Shown here: positions 7,016 through 14,782 of the stretch, piece by piece
How positions within the stretch are numbered: the first letter of the stretch is position 1
Layout: every line of letters begins with the position of its first letter
DNA from: Candidatus Melainabacteria bacterium
GTDB lineage: Bacteria; Cyanobacteriota; Vampirovibrionia; Obscuribacterales; Obscuribacteraceae
Direction of reading: 5' to 3'
Assembly (NCBI GenBank): GCA_014380105.1
Contig: JACMKL010000004.1
Span: 1-17,164, forward strand
Length of the DNA stretch: 17,164 nucleotides
Position numbers and translations under genes: made by a program
Notes under the pieces: model-generated
Told to the model about the DNA's origin: nothing
Database searches by the model: none
Seen by the model: only the letters and a program-made list of their open reading frames with translations

Positions 7016-7789
7016 ATGACCGACAAGCACACACCGAAAGAAGAAGCCAAAGAAGTCGTTGATAGCTTGCAGAAAGTTGTTGATGGCAAAGAAACTCTCG
7101 CGCATGTTTTTGCAGAAATAGACAAAGACAGACAAACTTTTAAGGTCGGCAGCAAAGAAGAAAAGCAATACACCGAGCTTATTCACAGAGAGATGACAGA
7201 CCGCAAGCTGATACCTGAATTAAGCATTCACTATGCCAAAGAAAACTTCAAAACCATGTCCACGCAGGAAGGCGAAATTACTAAAGACTCTTTCTATCGC
7301 TTCAGATATGCAGAGTATCCTGGCATGACGAAAGTTGAAAAATCATTCAACAATTTTCTGACTGCCAACTATGACAAATTGAAAAATGCTGACTATGGAA
7401 ACTCTGCCACAGTCGACAAAGGTGATTTAGACATCGCTAACAAAGATGCTATTCGCGATCGCCGCTCCGCAGCAGGAGTAGCAGCAGAAGCGCCACTGCA
7501 CAAAAACGAAGCAGGCGACGTAGTTTCGACCCTCACCGCCAATAGTGGCAAGATTTTTCGCAATCTGACCGATTCCGAAAAGGGCGGCATTACAATTGAA
7601 ACCATTGACGCCATCACAGAACACGATAACTATGCTCCAAAAACTTTAGACGCAAAAGGTAGGCGAGCAATGTACACGCTCTCCTCTAATTTCAAAGAAA
7701 TTTCGCAGGGCGATGATGTAATCAGCAACGTCGATTTGAAGTACTGGGCACGCAAGAATGGAGCCAATGTCTCCGATTTCAAAAGATAG
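7016..7789 (+). CDS. Unrecognised hydrophilic protein with a two-fold internal repeat
   Basis: I do not recognise this 257-residue family. It is highly charged, has no signal peptide or membrane segment, and should be cytoplasmic unless exported by another route. Two stretches look like copies of one unit. Residues 86-141 have GEIT near the start and VDKGDL at the end; residues 189-245 have GGIT and ISNVDL. The distance from IT to DL is 49 residues in the first and 48 in the second, with an Asn-containing helix (FNNFLTANYD, YTLSSNFKEIS) between. The 'G-x-I-T' and 'V/I-x-x-x-D-L' halves recall degenerate EF-hand loops, but most calcium ligands are absent, so this is speculation. I chose ATG 7016, preceded by GGAGA; a start at 6965 would add 17 residues with no ribosome binding site. 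It is a single gene ended by a strong terminator. Confidence 0.72.
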   Translation: MTDKHTPKEEAKEVVDSLQKVVDGKETLAHVFAEIDKDRQTFKVGSKEEKQYTELIHREMTDRKLIPELSIHYAKENFKTMSTQEGEITKDSFYRFRYAEYPGMTKVEKSFNNFLTANYDKLKNADYGNSATVDKGDLDIANKDAIRDRRSAAGVAAEAPLHKNEAGDVVSTLTANSGKIFRNLTDSEKGGITIETIDAITEHDNYAPKTLDAKGRRAMYTLSSNFKEISQGDDVISNVDLKYWARKNGANVSDFKR

Positions 7790-7822
7790 TTTAAAAGTTA
7801 CGCCGGAAGCCCGACCACACCG

Positions 7823-7853
7823 AAAAGTCGATTGCGAAAGCGATCGGCTTTTT
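7823..7853 (+). terminator. Rho-independent terminator with GAAA tetraloop, probably bidirectional
   Basis: A 13-bp stem with two G-U pairs (7823-7835 with 7840-7852) is capped by a GAAA tetraloop (7836-7839) and ends in five T (7849-7853). It lies 34 bp after the stop at 7789. On the minus strand the same hairpin also ends in a run of T, and it abuts the stop of the convergent TPR gene (7852-7854). Confidence 0.88.
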
Positions 7854-9048
7854 AGTTTGCCGATTTTAATGAGCCAGACTCTGCTGATATGTGCTCGGTA
7901 CATTCAGCCAGATGTTTTGTGGTTCTTTCCAGTCGCGGGTCATCGAGACCCCACTGACTTTTCTGCAAACGCAAAAGACGTTGATAGAGCTCTTCGGCTT
8001 GCCGATATTCACCAAGAGAAATAAAAACGTCAGCCGCACTTTCTAGAACATCGATCATCGGAATTACATCCGTATCGGAAGTATTATTCAGCATCACACT
8101 CAAACGTGTCACCCTAATGCGGGCTCTGTCCGGATTAGCATCGAACAGATAGGACCAGCTCAACCAGGCAAGATTGCGAAAATATTCCTTGCCGTGGGTG
8201 CCATGAAGGTGATCGGAGCGCGCCAATGACTTTTCGAATTCTCTAGCAGCTTGAGCGTAATCTCCGGATTCGTAATAGGCTTTCGCCAAATTTTCCTCAA
8301 CCCAGGAAAAACTAGGATGGTACTGCCCGCGGTTTTCCTTCCAAACGAGCAAACTATCCTTAAAATACTGAATAGACTCAGTGTAGAGTTTTTGACGAAA
8401 TTTCATTTCGGCAATACAGCTCATGTCGTATGCGACGTCTAAGTGATGCTTGCCCAGACCATTTAAGTCGAGATCGTAGGCTTCTTTATAAACCTTTTCT
8501 GCCTCCGCATATTTTTTCTGCGACGCAAACAAAAGTCCTTGATCGCGAAGTGCCAGCGCCACCATTTCATGCTGCGGTCCATAAGCGACTTTTGCAGAAT
8601 CAGTCGCTTCCTTAAGTACTATTTCTGCTTGCGCATAATCATTTTTTGACGAAAGTTCGCGACCTAACATCGAAAGGCAGGCATGCCCGGCAACGGTGTT
8701 TTGACTATTCAAAACTTTGTAGGCATCTCGAGCAATTTTCAAATGCCTGATAGAGTCATCAGCATTTTTTTTGCTCTCGTCAATCTGTCCAAAAATAGTG
8801 TGACTTGCCGCGTTGAGAGCGATAGGAAATTCTGAAGAACAAAATTTAGGAAGCAAACCGCCCAGGCTAAAAGTCGACGCAATAGTATGAGTATTTGTGT
8901 AGGGACTGCTATTTCCGCCGCCAACGAAATAGAAAATTGCACCAAGCAAAAGCAAACCGGCAATCAGAGTAGTGGTGAAATCCACAAGCCGATTGCCGGT
9001 CTTCAATTTTACTTTCTGGTCAGAGTCGTCCTTAAGCAATTCACTCAT
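7852..9048 (-). CDS. Membrane-anchored TPR-repeat protein downstream of ftsH
   Basis: The 398-residue protein has a short charged cytoplasmic N-terminus, one membrane helix at about residues 24-42, then a helical-repeat domain. Tetratricopeptide repeats of the kinesin-light-chain type (about 42-residue spacing) are visible from about 95 to 385. Examples are LSSKNDYAQAEIVLKEA (132-149), FASQKKYAEAEKVYKEA (174-190), YESGDYAQAAREFEKSL (259-275) and ISLGEYRQAEELYQRLL (343-359). The topology puts the repeats probably outside the cytoplasm, where they would bind other proteins. The gene starts 22 bp after the ftsH stop on the same strand, with a GGGGGT sequence 6 nt before ATG 9048, so it is probably co-transcribed with ftsH. 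A role as an FtsH partner or adaptor is inference from that placement. Confidence 0.88.
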   Translation of the reverse strand: MSELLKDDSDQKVKLKTGNRLVDFTTTLIAGLLLLGAIFYFVGGGNSSPYTNTHTIASTFSLGGLLPKFCSSEFPIALNAASHTIFGQIDESKKNADDSIRHLKIARDAYKVLNSQNTVAGHACLSMLGRELSSKNDYAQAEIVLKEATDSAKVAYGPQHEMVALALRDQGLLFASQKKYAEAEKVYKEAYDLDLNGLGKHHLDVAYDMSCIAEMKFRQKLYTESIQYFKDSLLVWKENRGQYHPSFSWVEENLAKAYYESGDYAQAAREFEKSLARSDHLHGTHGKEYFRNLAWLSWSYLFDANPDRARIRVTRLSVMLNNTSDTDVIPMIDVLESAADVFISLGEYRQAEELYQRLLRLQKSQWGLDDPRLERTTKHLAECTEHISAESGSLKSAN

Positions 9049-9070
9049 GGACGAACCCCCATTCTGAATT

Positions 9071-11062
9071 CTAAGCGAACTTAGGTTTGAATTCAGGCTT
9101 CACGTCAGGCTCTCCAGGAGCGCCTGGGGAAACGGTGACTTCAACTTCAGCAGCTTCAGGAGTCTTAATTACGCTACCACTGCCAGAGGCAATTGCCGAA
9201 GGTGGAAGTTCTGGTGGATCTTCTACTGGAGGCAAACCGTTAGCGATGCGATTATCAACTTCTGCCATGATCGCTTCTACTTCAGCACGCTCAAGCGTTT
9301 CTTTTTCAAGCAACACTTTTACGATACCGTCCATGTGTGGACGATACTTCTTAAGCAAATCGCGAACACGTTCGTGTTGATCAGTAACCAGGCGAGTGAC
9401 TTCTTCATCGATGATGGTTGCTACAGTTTCGCCGTAATCGCGTTCGTGACCAAAATCACGTCCCATGAATACTTGCTCGTTGCGCTTTCCGAAAGTCATC
9501 GGTCCGAGTCTGTCGCTCATACCAAACTCAGTCACCATGCGGCGAGCGAGTTTAGTACATTTTTCTAAGTCGTCGTGAGCACCAGTTGTGATTTCACCGT
9601 AAACGGTTTCTTCAGCGACTCGTCCACCAAGGGCTACACCAATCTGGTCGATCAACGCGGAGCGCGTCTGGGTGAGCACATCTTCTTCTGGGAAGAACAT
9701 GGTCAATCCAAGGGCGAAACCACGAGGGATAATCGTCACTTTGTGCAGTGGATGAGCATGCTTCAGAAGTATGCACATCAATGCGTGTCCAACTTCGTGG
9801 TAGGCGGTCATTGTTTTCTCTTTAGGAGAAATCAGACGCGTCTTCTTTTCTGGTCCGGCAATCACTTTGTCAATTGCCAATTCGAGGTCAAGCATCTCGA
9901 TTTCACGCTTGTCAGCTCTGGCAGCAATCAACGCTGCTTCATTTATCAGGTTAGACAAATCAGCACCGGTGAAACCAGGAGTGCGACGAGCGAGCACGCG
10001 CAATTCAACGTCTTTCGAAAGCGGCTTGCCGCGTCCGTGAACGGTCAGAATTTGTTCGCGACCAACAACGTCTGGTCTGTCGATAACGACTTGACGGTCA
10101 AAACGACCTGGACGAAGAAGAGCCGAGTCCAAAATGTCAGGGCGGTTGGTGGCAGCTACGACGATGATGCCGGTAGTGCCTTCGAAACCGTCCATTTCCA
10201 CGAGCAGCTGGTTGAGTGTTTGTTCGCGCTCATCATGACCGCCACCGAGACCAGCTCCACGCTGACGTCCGACTGCGTCGATTTCATCGACGAATACGAT
10301 ACATGGTGCGTGCTTCTTAGCTTGATCAAACAAGTCGCGAACACGTGAGGCACCAACACCAACAAACATTTCAACGAAGTCGGATCCGGAGATGCTGAAA
10401 AACGGAACGCCCGCTTCTCCGGCAACAGCCTTGGCCAACAAAGTCTTACCTGTACCAGGTGCGCCGACAAGCAGGACTCCGCGAGGAATGCGAGCACCGA
10501 GTGCTTGGAATTTCTCAGGGCTCTTCAAGAAATCCACAATTTCTTGCAATTCTTGCTTCGCTTCATCGATGCCGGCAACGTCGTTGAAAGATACTTTCAC
10601 TTTGTTGTCGACCATAAGTTTCGCTCTGCTGCGACCGAAACTCATCGCCTGATTGCCACCCGACTGGGCGCTTCTAAACATAAATAGAAATCCAACCAAC
10701 AATAGAATTGGCAAGAAGAATGAACTGATCACCTGGAACCAGAAACTTGATTTATCCGGTTCTTTGACGTCAATCACCACTCCTGCAGTATTCAATTGTT
10801 TGATCAATTCTTCTTTGGCTTCAGTAGGCAAAATTACTGAGCGCTCGCGCTCAACGCCTGCCATTTTGAAAAAGCCTGTGTTTTCACCGTTGGTAAAAGT
10901 TGCTTTCTGAATCTGATCGGACTTACCTTCCTTCAACAGACTTTGCAATTGCGAGTATGTCAACGGCTCTTCGCGACGGCTTATGCTCGTCAACGAAAAA
11001 ACGAAGATAACCAGCACCACCAACAAAAAGAAAACGGCCCAAGTTGTTCCGTACTTCCTCAT
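9071..11062 (-). CDS. ftsH: ATP-dependent zinc metalloprotease FtsH
   Basis: The 663-residue protein is the membrane-bound AAA+ protease that extracts and degrades membrane and regulatory proteins, acting as a hexamer in the inner membrane. Two helices (about 8-25 and 109-129) flank a periplasmic domain. The AAA module follows: Walker A GAPGTGKT (200-207), Walker B IVFVDE (255-260), and the second region of homology with ALLRPGRFDR (arginine fingers R317 and R320). The M41 peptidase has HEVGH (422-426), with D498 in TTGAHDDLE as third zinc ligand. The last 50 or so residues are a Pro- and acid-rich tail, slightly longer than usual. ATG 11062 is preceded by GGAG with 8-nt spacing and by a TATAAT box. 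tilS lies upstream, as in the widespread tilS-(hpt)-ftsH cluster, but hpt is missing here. Confidence 0.98.
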   Translation of the reverse strand: MRKYGTTWAVFFLLVVLVIFVFSLTSISRREEPLTYSQLQSLLKEGKSDQIQKATFTNGENTGFFKMAGVERERSVILPTEAKEELIKQLNTAGVVIDVKEPDKSSFWFQVISSFFLPILLLVGFLFMFRSAQSGGNQAMSFGRSRAKLMVDNKVKVSFNDVAGIDEAKQELQEIVDFLKSPEKFQALGARIPRGVLLVGAPGTGKTLLAKAVAGEAGVPFFSISGSDFVEMFVGVGASRVRDLFDQAKKHAPCIVFVDEIDAVGRQRGAGLGGGHDEREQTLNQLLVEMDGFEGTTGIIVVAATNRPDILDSALLRPGRFDRQVVIDRPDVVGREQILTVHGRGKPLSKDVELRVLARRTPGFTGADLSNLINEAALIAARADKREIEMLDLELAIDKVIAGPEKKTRLISPKEKTMTAYHEVGHALMCILLKHAHPLHKVTIIPRGFALGLTMFFPEEDVLTQTRSALIDQIGVALGGRVAEETVYGEITTGAHDDLEKCTKLARRMVTEFGMSDRLGPMTFGKRNEQVFMGRDFGHERDYGETVATIIDEEVTRLVTDQHERVRDLLKKYRPHMDGIVKVLLEKETLERAEVEAIMAEVDNRIANGLPPVEDPPELPPSAIASGSGSVIKTPEAAEVEVTVSPGAPGEPDVKPEFKPKFA

Positions 11063-11091
11063 TCCAATCGCTCCAGATTCCCAATCATCAG

Positions 11092-11120
11092 ATTATAACA
11101 CGCTAAGTCTATCACCTTAA
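11092..11120 (-). promoter_or_regulatory. Probable ftsH promoter
   Basis: On the minus strand a consensus TATAAT (11092-11097) lies about 30 nt before the ftsH ATG. A poor -35 (TTAAGG, 11115-11120) lies 17 bp further upstream. Transcription would start near 11085, giving a leader of about 23 nt that contains the GGAG site. This suggests ftsH is transcribed independently of tilS. Confidence 0.6.
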
Positions 11121-11469
11121 CCCTGAACCTGCCTGCCTTTCCGGTCTTTCTTAAGAGTTCGAAATCGTAGTCATCCCGGCTCTTTCGGGCTCCTGTCCAG
11201 CAATCCAAACATTTTCGCGTCAAGAGATAGTAACTTCTTTCATTTAACTGCCTTTACTTGCGGATTGACGTCAAATTTAAGACTTTGTGCCGTTTGCTGG
11301 AAAACTCAGCTGTCAAACGCCACGTAAAACCCGCTTGTAGTCATTTCACTACAAGGTCAAAAGCACACCCGCGCTCTGTTTTGAAACTACCGCTCAAAAT
11401 TTGCTCAAAATCGCCTTCACTTAACGAAAGCAACAATTCAAAGCGCTAAACATGACCTTCACCTGACCC
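11121..11469. other. Long tilS-ftsH spacer without a gene
   Basis: I see no convincing coding or RNA gene in this part of the 407-bp spacer. It does hold a perfect 8-bp inverted repeat, CTTGTAGT/ACTACAAG (11334-11341 with 11348-11355, 6-nt loop). On the minus strand this is followed by CGGGTTTT, so it may be a weak terminator of tilS. It also holds a 9-bp direct repeat GCTCAAAAT at 11392-11400 and 11403-11411, an 11-bp period. In many bacteria hpt occupies this position; no remnant of it is recognisable. Confidence 0.5.
11334..11355 (-). repeat. Perfect 8-bp inverted repeat in the tilS-ftsH spacer
   Basis: CTTGTAGT (11334-11341) and ACTACAAG (11348-11355) pair perfectly around a 6-nt loop. 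On the minus strand the hairpin is followed by CGGG and four T, a weak terminator-like layout 114 bp after the tilS stop. Confidence 0.5.
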
Positions 11470-13218
11470 TTAAGCAAACCCGCTCTGGTCGATTCCGATA
11501 TCAAGCAGCTTCAGCACGTGACTGGGCTTACCTTCAGCGCGAAGTTTTTCAGAAAGCCCCACTCCAGGAATCCACAAAACCTCATCCTCGCAAGCAAGCA
11601 AACTGATAACACGCTTTTCAAGACCAAAGGGGTCATCTTCCAGCACAACCTTGTGAGTGTGCAAATACTTCTTCAGCTTCACCTGCTCTTTCATGCCGAA
11701 AGGTTGAATGAAATCTCCTGGTTGTCGTCCCCGAAAAACTAGCGGACCGTCTACTTTCTCAAGCGAAACGAACGCTTCCATCGCTTCTGCGGCAGGATAT
11801 CGCTTGAGGCCAGACGCGCTGCTGTCAGCGACTTGGACGAATAGACACTTGTTTAGCGACGCGATAATTGTAATTCCTGGAGTTTTGACCATGATCGGTT
11901 GCATCGACATTTTCTCCCCGGCCCGTGCATCAGAGACTCGCGCTCCAGCTGTTTTATCCAGAAAAAGTAGTCTATCGCCCTCACAAATAACGTCCCAATT
12001 TTCGCTCAAAGATAGAGATTGTTTTTGGACAGGCTCTCCGCCTGTGCCATTTGACGGAGCGGTCATTTGAAGCAATTTTTCTACTCTTTCAAAACTCACT
12101 TCAATTTCCCGGCTTCTTAATGCGTCAGCGAAAAGACGTCGACGCAGTGACACGGGATGCTCGTTGAGTACTGAAAGCTGCCACAAATCTTTATTTTGAC
12201 TTTCAATGGTTGGAAGTATCCGAACGCACAGTGACTGCAGCAGGCTCTCATCTTCAGCAATCATGCGCCTGGTGCGCTCAATGCTTTTTGTGAAATCCTC
12301 AAATCTGGAAAAAATACGCGGCGCAATTTCGTTGCGGATGTAATTTCGAGTGTATTTGGAATTTTGGTTTGAAACATCTTCTCGCCACGGAAAGCCCAAT
12401 GTGGTGAGGAATTCCAGCAGCTGATCACGAGTGATATCAATTAATGGTCTGGCAATCAAAACCTTATTATGCCGCCTGACACAAGGTATGCCGCGCAATC
12501 CCCCTGGTGAAGAGCCGCGAAAAGACCTGAATAAGTATGTTTCTATTTGATCATTTAGAGTGTGGGCAAAAACAATCAAATTTGCATCAACATCTCCTGC
12601 AATTGATTCGAGCGCATGATAGCGAAAGTCACGCAGACTCTCCTCACTTCCACCGGCAAGAAAATTCTCCATTTGGTTCTCCGTAGCCACAATTTGCTTG
12701 AAAGAAACTTTCAAGTTTTGCGCCAGATGGGCACAGAAAAGTGCGTCCCCTTCAGAGTCTTGCGAGCGCATACGATGATTGATGTGTGCACAAACAATCT
12801 CGATTCCAGAATTTGAGAATGAGGCAGCTAGCGCGCACAGAATTAAGAGACTGACCGAGTCGGCACCTCCAGACGTAGCGACAAGTACCCTTAATGGCTT
12901 TAGCGCCGCATTCTGATTGGCACCGTCGGTAATGCCAGTTGTTTTACTCTCAAGAGTGGACAACTGGCTATCCGCCCATGAATAGATCTTGCCACCAGTA
13001 TCAGAAACAGCAAGGTCAGAAACTTCTCGGGCGAGAATATTCAACCTTTCTGCAACAGTCTCTACGAGGGAGTAGAGCCCTCTTGCTTTTAGGATTTCTA
13101 TATTCTTCAGCCAATCATGGTCAGAAAATTCTGGGACCTTATCTGTCGTCAACGGCAATACCAACAGGTAGGGATACTTTCTTGTAAAGGAAACAATTTT
13201 GAAATATACGGCGTCCAA
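11470..13218 (-). CDS. tilS: tRNA(Ile)-lysidine synthetase TilS with long N-terminal extension
   Basis: TilS uses ATP and lysine to convert the wobble C of tRNA-Ile2(CAU) to lysidine, switching it from Met to Ile coding. The N-type ATP-pyrophosphatase loop SGGADS is at 116-121, followed by HINHRMR (145-151), HTLNDQIETYLFRSFRG (219-235) and RPLIDITRDQL...TRNYIRNEIAP (257-300), all typical. The C-terminal region has VFRGRQPGDFIQPFG, KLKKYL and WIPGVG, matching the TilS C-terminal domain. The 582 residues exceed the usual 420-480 mainly because about 110 residues precede the PP-loop, which in most TilS proteins lies near residue 20-30. There is no Met before the PP-loop; the frame opens with TTG 13218, preceded by AAGG only 5 nt upstream. 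A later TTG or GTG start is possible, so the exact N-terminus is uncertain. Confidence 0.93.
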   Translation of the reverse strand: MDAVYFKIVSFTRKYPYLLVLPLTTDKVPEFSDHDWLKNIEILKARGLYSLVETVAERLNILAREVSDLAVSDTGGKIYSWADSQLSTLESKTTGITDGANQNAALKPLRVLVATSGGADSVSLLILCALAASFSNSGIEIVCAHINHRMRSQDSEGDALFCAHLAQNLKVSFKQIVATENQMENFLAGGSEESLRDFRYHALESIAGDVDANLIVFAHTLNDQIETYLFRSFRGSSPGGLRGIPCVRRHNKVLIARPLIDITRDQLLEFLTTLGFPWREDVSNQNSKYTRNYIRNEIAPRIFSRFEDFTKSIERTRRMIAEDESLLQSLCVRILPTIESQNKDLWQLSVLNEHPVSLRRRLFADALRSREIEVSFERVEKLLQMTAPSNGTGGEPVQKQSLSLSENWDVICEGDRLLFLDKTAGARVSDARAGEKMSMQPIMVKTPGITIIASLNKCLFVQVADSSASGLKRYPAAEAMEAFVSLEKVDGPLVFRGRQPGDFIQPFGMKEQVKLKKYLHTHKVVLEDDPFGLEKRVISLLACEDEVLWIPGVGLSEKLRAEGKPSHVLKLLDIGIDQSGFA

Positions 13219-13224
13219 AATGCC

Positions 13225-13256
13225 TTGAGACTGCTTTTGCTATTTGAGCTATTCTA
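13225..13256. promoter_or_regulatory. Possible overlapping divergent promoters between tilS and the secreted-protein gene
   Basis: On the minus strand TAGAAT (13251-13256) matches five of six -10 positions and would start transcription near 13244, giving about 26 nt of leader before the TTG start of tilS; no good -35 is seen. On the plus strand TTGAGA (13225-13230) and TATTCT (13250-13255) form a weak pair with 19-bp spacing. The two elements overlap, so the divergent genes could compete for RNA polymerase. Confidence 0.3.
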
Positions 13257-13319
13257 GATAACAGGCTCACGCAAACAGTCCAATAACTCAACAGGCACCG
13301 GATACCGGAGTTAGTTTAG

Positions 13320-14162
13320 ATGAAATTCCAGTCAGCTGCCACGCTTTTCATGCTTGCATCAATCGTGTCATTCATTAGTCCAAGCGCCACTCTGGCTTCA
13401 GACTGGCAAGAAGAAGGTCCAAAGACCGCGCAGCCCGCACAACCTTACCAGGATCCAAACGATCAGCCCCAGATTGCTCCGCGGAAAAAACGCATGAAGC
13501 CGATCAGCGGTCGAATCGAAGCCAATGACGCCGAGATGGGCGGAGTACCTCAAAAGGGACGACTGGATTCACAAAATCCGCTCAGTGGCAGCGCAGACGC
13601 TAACAATAACGCTTTACAAGGCAACGCTCAGGACGATGGCGCCGGCTCTCTGACCCCGATGACGCCGCGGTCTGGGGGCAAACCGATTTTGCAGGGTGGC
13701 GCGACCCAGTCTGATTATGGTCCGCAGGGCGACCCGGACATGGACGACCAGGAATTGCAGGTCGATTGGGATAGATGGCGCAACAAGTTCTTGTTTGCAG
13801 TGCAAGGTGGGGTTCAAGAGGCGCTTAACAACCCTGATGATGTTGACCTACGTTTTGACCCGGCGAAAGGAATGGTAGTTGTGCGCTTCCCGCTGGGCAC
13901 TGTTGCCTGGTTTCACTGCAAAGTTTCTGCTGACAGACATATTATGAGCGCCAAAATCAAGCAGAGTTCGGGCTTTCCAAATTTCGACAATGCCGTGATT
14001 GCCTCCATTCATAATTTGGAAGGCTCGACAGTTTTGAGATTTCCAAAACGCTCTCAGAGACAGTTTGTGACCCAAACCGCCGGTATTAAGACTGCAGACA
14101 GCCCAGAGCGGCAGTATTTCAAGTTCGGAGATGTCGAGAGATATCGCAGTCCAGGTCAGTAG
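13320..14162 (+). CDS. Secreted protein with a TonB/TolA C-terminal-like domain
   Basis: The 280-residue protein has an N-terminal signal peptide (hydrophobic at about 5-22, probable cleavage after TLAS). A long low-complexity linker rich in Pro, Gly, Gln and Asn follows (about 28-145), then a compact domain at 148-252. That domain opens with WDRWRNKFLFAVQGGVQEAL and ends with IKQSSGFPNFDNAVIASI and VLRFPKRSQRQFV. The order 'S-S-G, x-x-D-x-A-V-x-x-S/A-I, L/F-x-F-P' matches TonB and TolA C-terminal domains. Unlike TonB, the N-terminal segment looks cleavable rather than a membrane anchor, and no exbB/exbD or tolQ/tolR is near. It may link to outer-envelope proteins, but this is inference. ATG 13320 has GGAG 9 nt upstream. 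It is divergent from tilS. Confidence 0.78.
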   Translation: MKFQSAATLFMLASIVSFISPSATLASDWQEEGPKTAQPAQPYQDPNDQPQIAPRKKRMKPISGRIEANDAEMGGVPQKGRLDSQNPLSGSADANNNALQGNAQDDGAGSLTPMTPRSGGKPILQGGATQSDYGPQGDPDMDDQELQVDWDRWRNKFLFAVQGGVQEALNNPDDVDLRFDPAKGMVVVRFPLGTVAWFHCKVSADRHIMSAKIKQSSGFPNFDNAVIASIHNLEGSTVLRFPKRSQRQFVTQTAGIKTADSPERQYFKFGDVERYRSPGQ

Positions 14163-14225
14163 GGCGTCAATAGACCGCCGCTCCAGCTTGAAGCAGACGT
14201 TGGTATCGCATCTATATAAGAAGAT

Positions 14226-14299
14226 TGGCACAGGAGGGAATCGAACCCTCGACCTGGCGGTTATGAGTCGCCCGCTCTAGCCGACTGAGCTACCGTGCC
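14226..14299 (-). tRNA. tRNA with CAU anticodon (elongator tRNA-Met, or tRNA-Ile2)
   Basis: A 74-nt cloverleaf folds on the minus strand. The acceptor arm GGCACGG pairs with CTGTGCC (one G-U), the D-arm is GCTC/GAGC, the anticodon loop is CTCATAA with CAT as anticodon, and the T-arm is GAGGG/CCCTC with loop TTCGATT. Discriminator base A; CCA is not encoded. The anticodon stem has four Watson-Crick pairs plus an A31-C39 mismatch. The CAU anticodon fits initiator Met, elongator Met or lysidine-modified Ile2. The standard G1-C72 pair argues against initiator. The acceptor end resembles elongator Met in some bacteria, while the loop CTCATAA fits both others. The gene for TilS, which modifies Ile2, lies 1 kb away. 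I lean slightly to Met. Confidence 0.93.
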
Positions 14300-14309
14300 A
14301 CGGAGTCTG

Positions 14310-14339
14310 ATTATCTTAAGAATAGGCGTTGAGTGTCAA
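14310..14339 (-). promoter_or_regulatory. Promoter of the CAU tRNA
   Basis: On the minus strand a consensus TTGACA (14334-14339) is separated by 18 bp from GATAAT (14310-14315, five of six). Transcription would start around 14303, only a few bases before the mature tRNA 5' end at 14299. Confidence 0.75.
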
Positions 14340-14405
14340 GGCGCCACAGGGGAATAAGTGAAATAGTTGATGTAATGATGTTCTTAGCTGAGGAAATTCG
14401 TCCGC

Positions 14406-14663
14406 ATGTTAATGGTCTTCGAAATAGCTTTTATTTTCGTCCTGGGAATTGTCGCTATCGTCACACTTTTAACTGTCGGTAGACCAATCGCGATTGCATA
14501 CAGTGAGAAAGTAAAAACACGTCAGTTAGGAATTGGCTCTGAGCAAGGGCACCAAATGCTCGAGCGCATCAATATGATGGAAGAAGAGATTCGCGAATTA
14601 AAGCGACAAATCAAAGAAACAAATGATTTTCAAGCTCAACTGCTGGAAAACAGAGACAAATAG
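14406..14663 (+). CDS. Small membrane protein with C-terminal coiled coil
   Basis: The 85-residue protein has one membrane helix (about residues 3-24), a short linker, then an amphipathic segment at 48-80 (LERINMMEEEIRELKRQI) with heptad spacing that should form a coiled coil. Helix followed by a short coiled coil recalls phage-shock protein B and related small envelope-stress proteins, but there is no pspA or pspC here and the match is only architectural. AGGA at 14391-14394 lies 11 nt before ATG 14406; an ATG two codons further (14412) is an alternative start. No promoter is clear. It is followed after 124 bp by another small membrane-protein gene on the same strand. Confidence 0.68.
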   Translation: MLMVFEIAFIFVLGIVAIVTLLTVGRPIAIAYSEKVKTRQLGIGSEQGHQMLERINMMEEEIRELKRQIKETNDFQAQLLENRDK

Positions 14664-14781
14664 CTCATCGCGAAATCGCACTCGTGTAACGCATTTACGA
14701 CTTACAAAAAAAGTTCTTCGAGAGTCTGGAACTCCGAGCATGCATTTGCGTCATTCTGGCATCTGCAAGAGAGCAAAGGAG

Positions 14782-14782
14782 G
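14782..14782 (+). promoter_or_regulatory. Strong Shine-Dalgarno deciding the start at 14788
   Basis: AAAGGAGG at 14775-14782 is a near-perfect anti-16S match placed 5 nt before ATG 14788. It shows that the small protein starts there and not at the in-frame ATG at 14623, which lies inside the previous gene. The coordinate given marks the last base of the site. Confidence 0.75.

Noticed and set aside
9575..10348. A 257-codon open frame on the plus strand
   Set aside because: It is the complement of the FtsH AAA and peptidase domains; no ribosome binding site, and the composition is that of a shadow frame.
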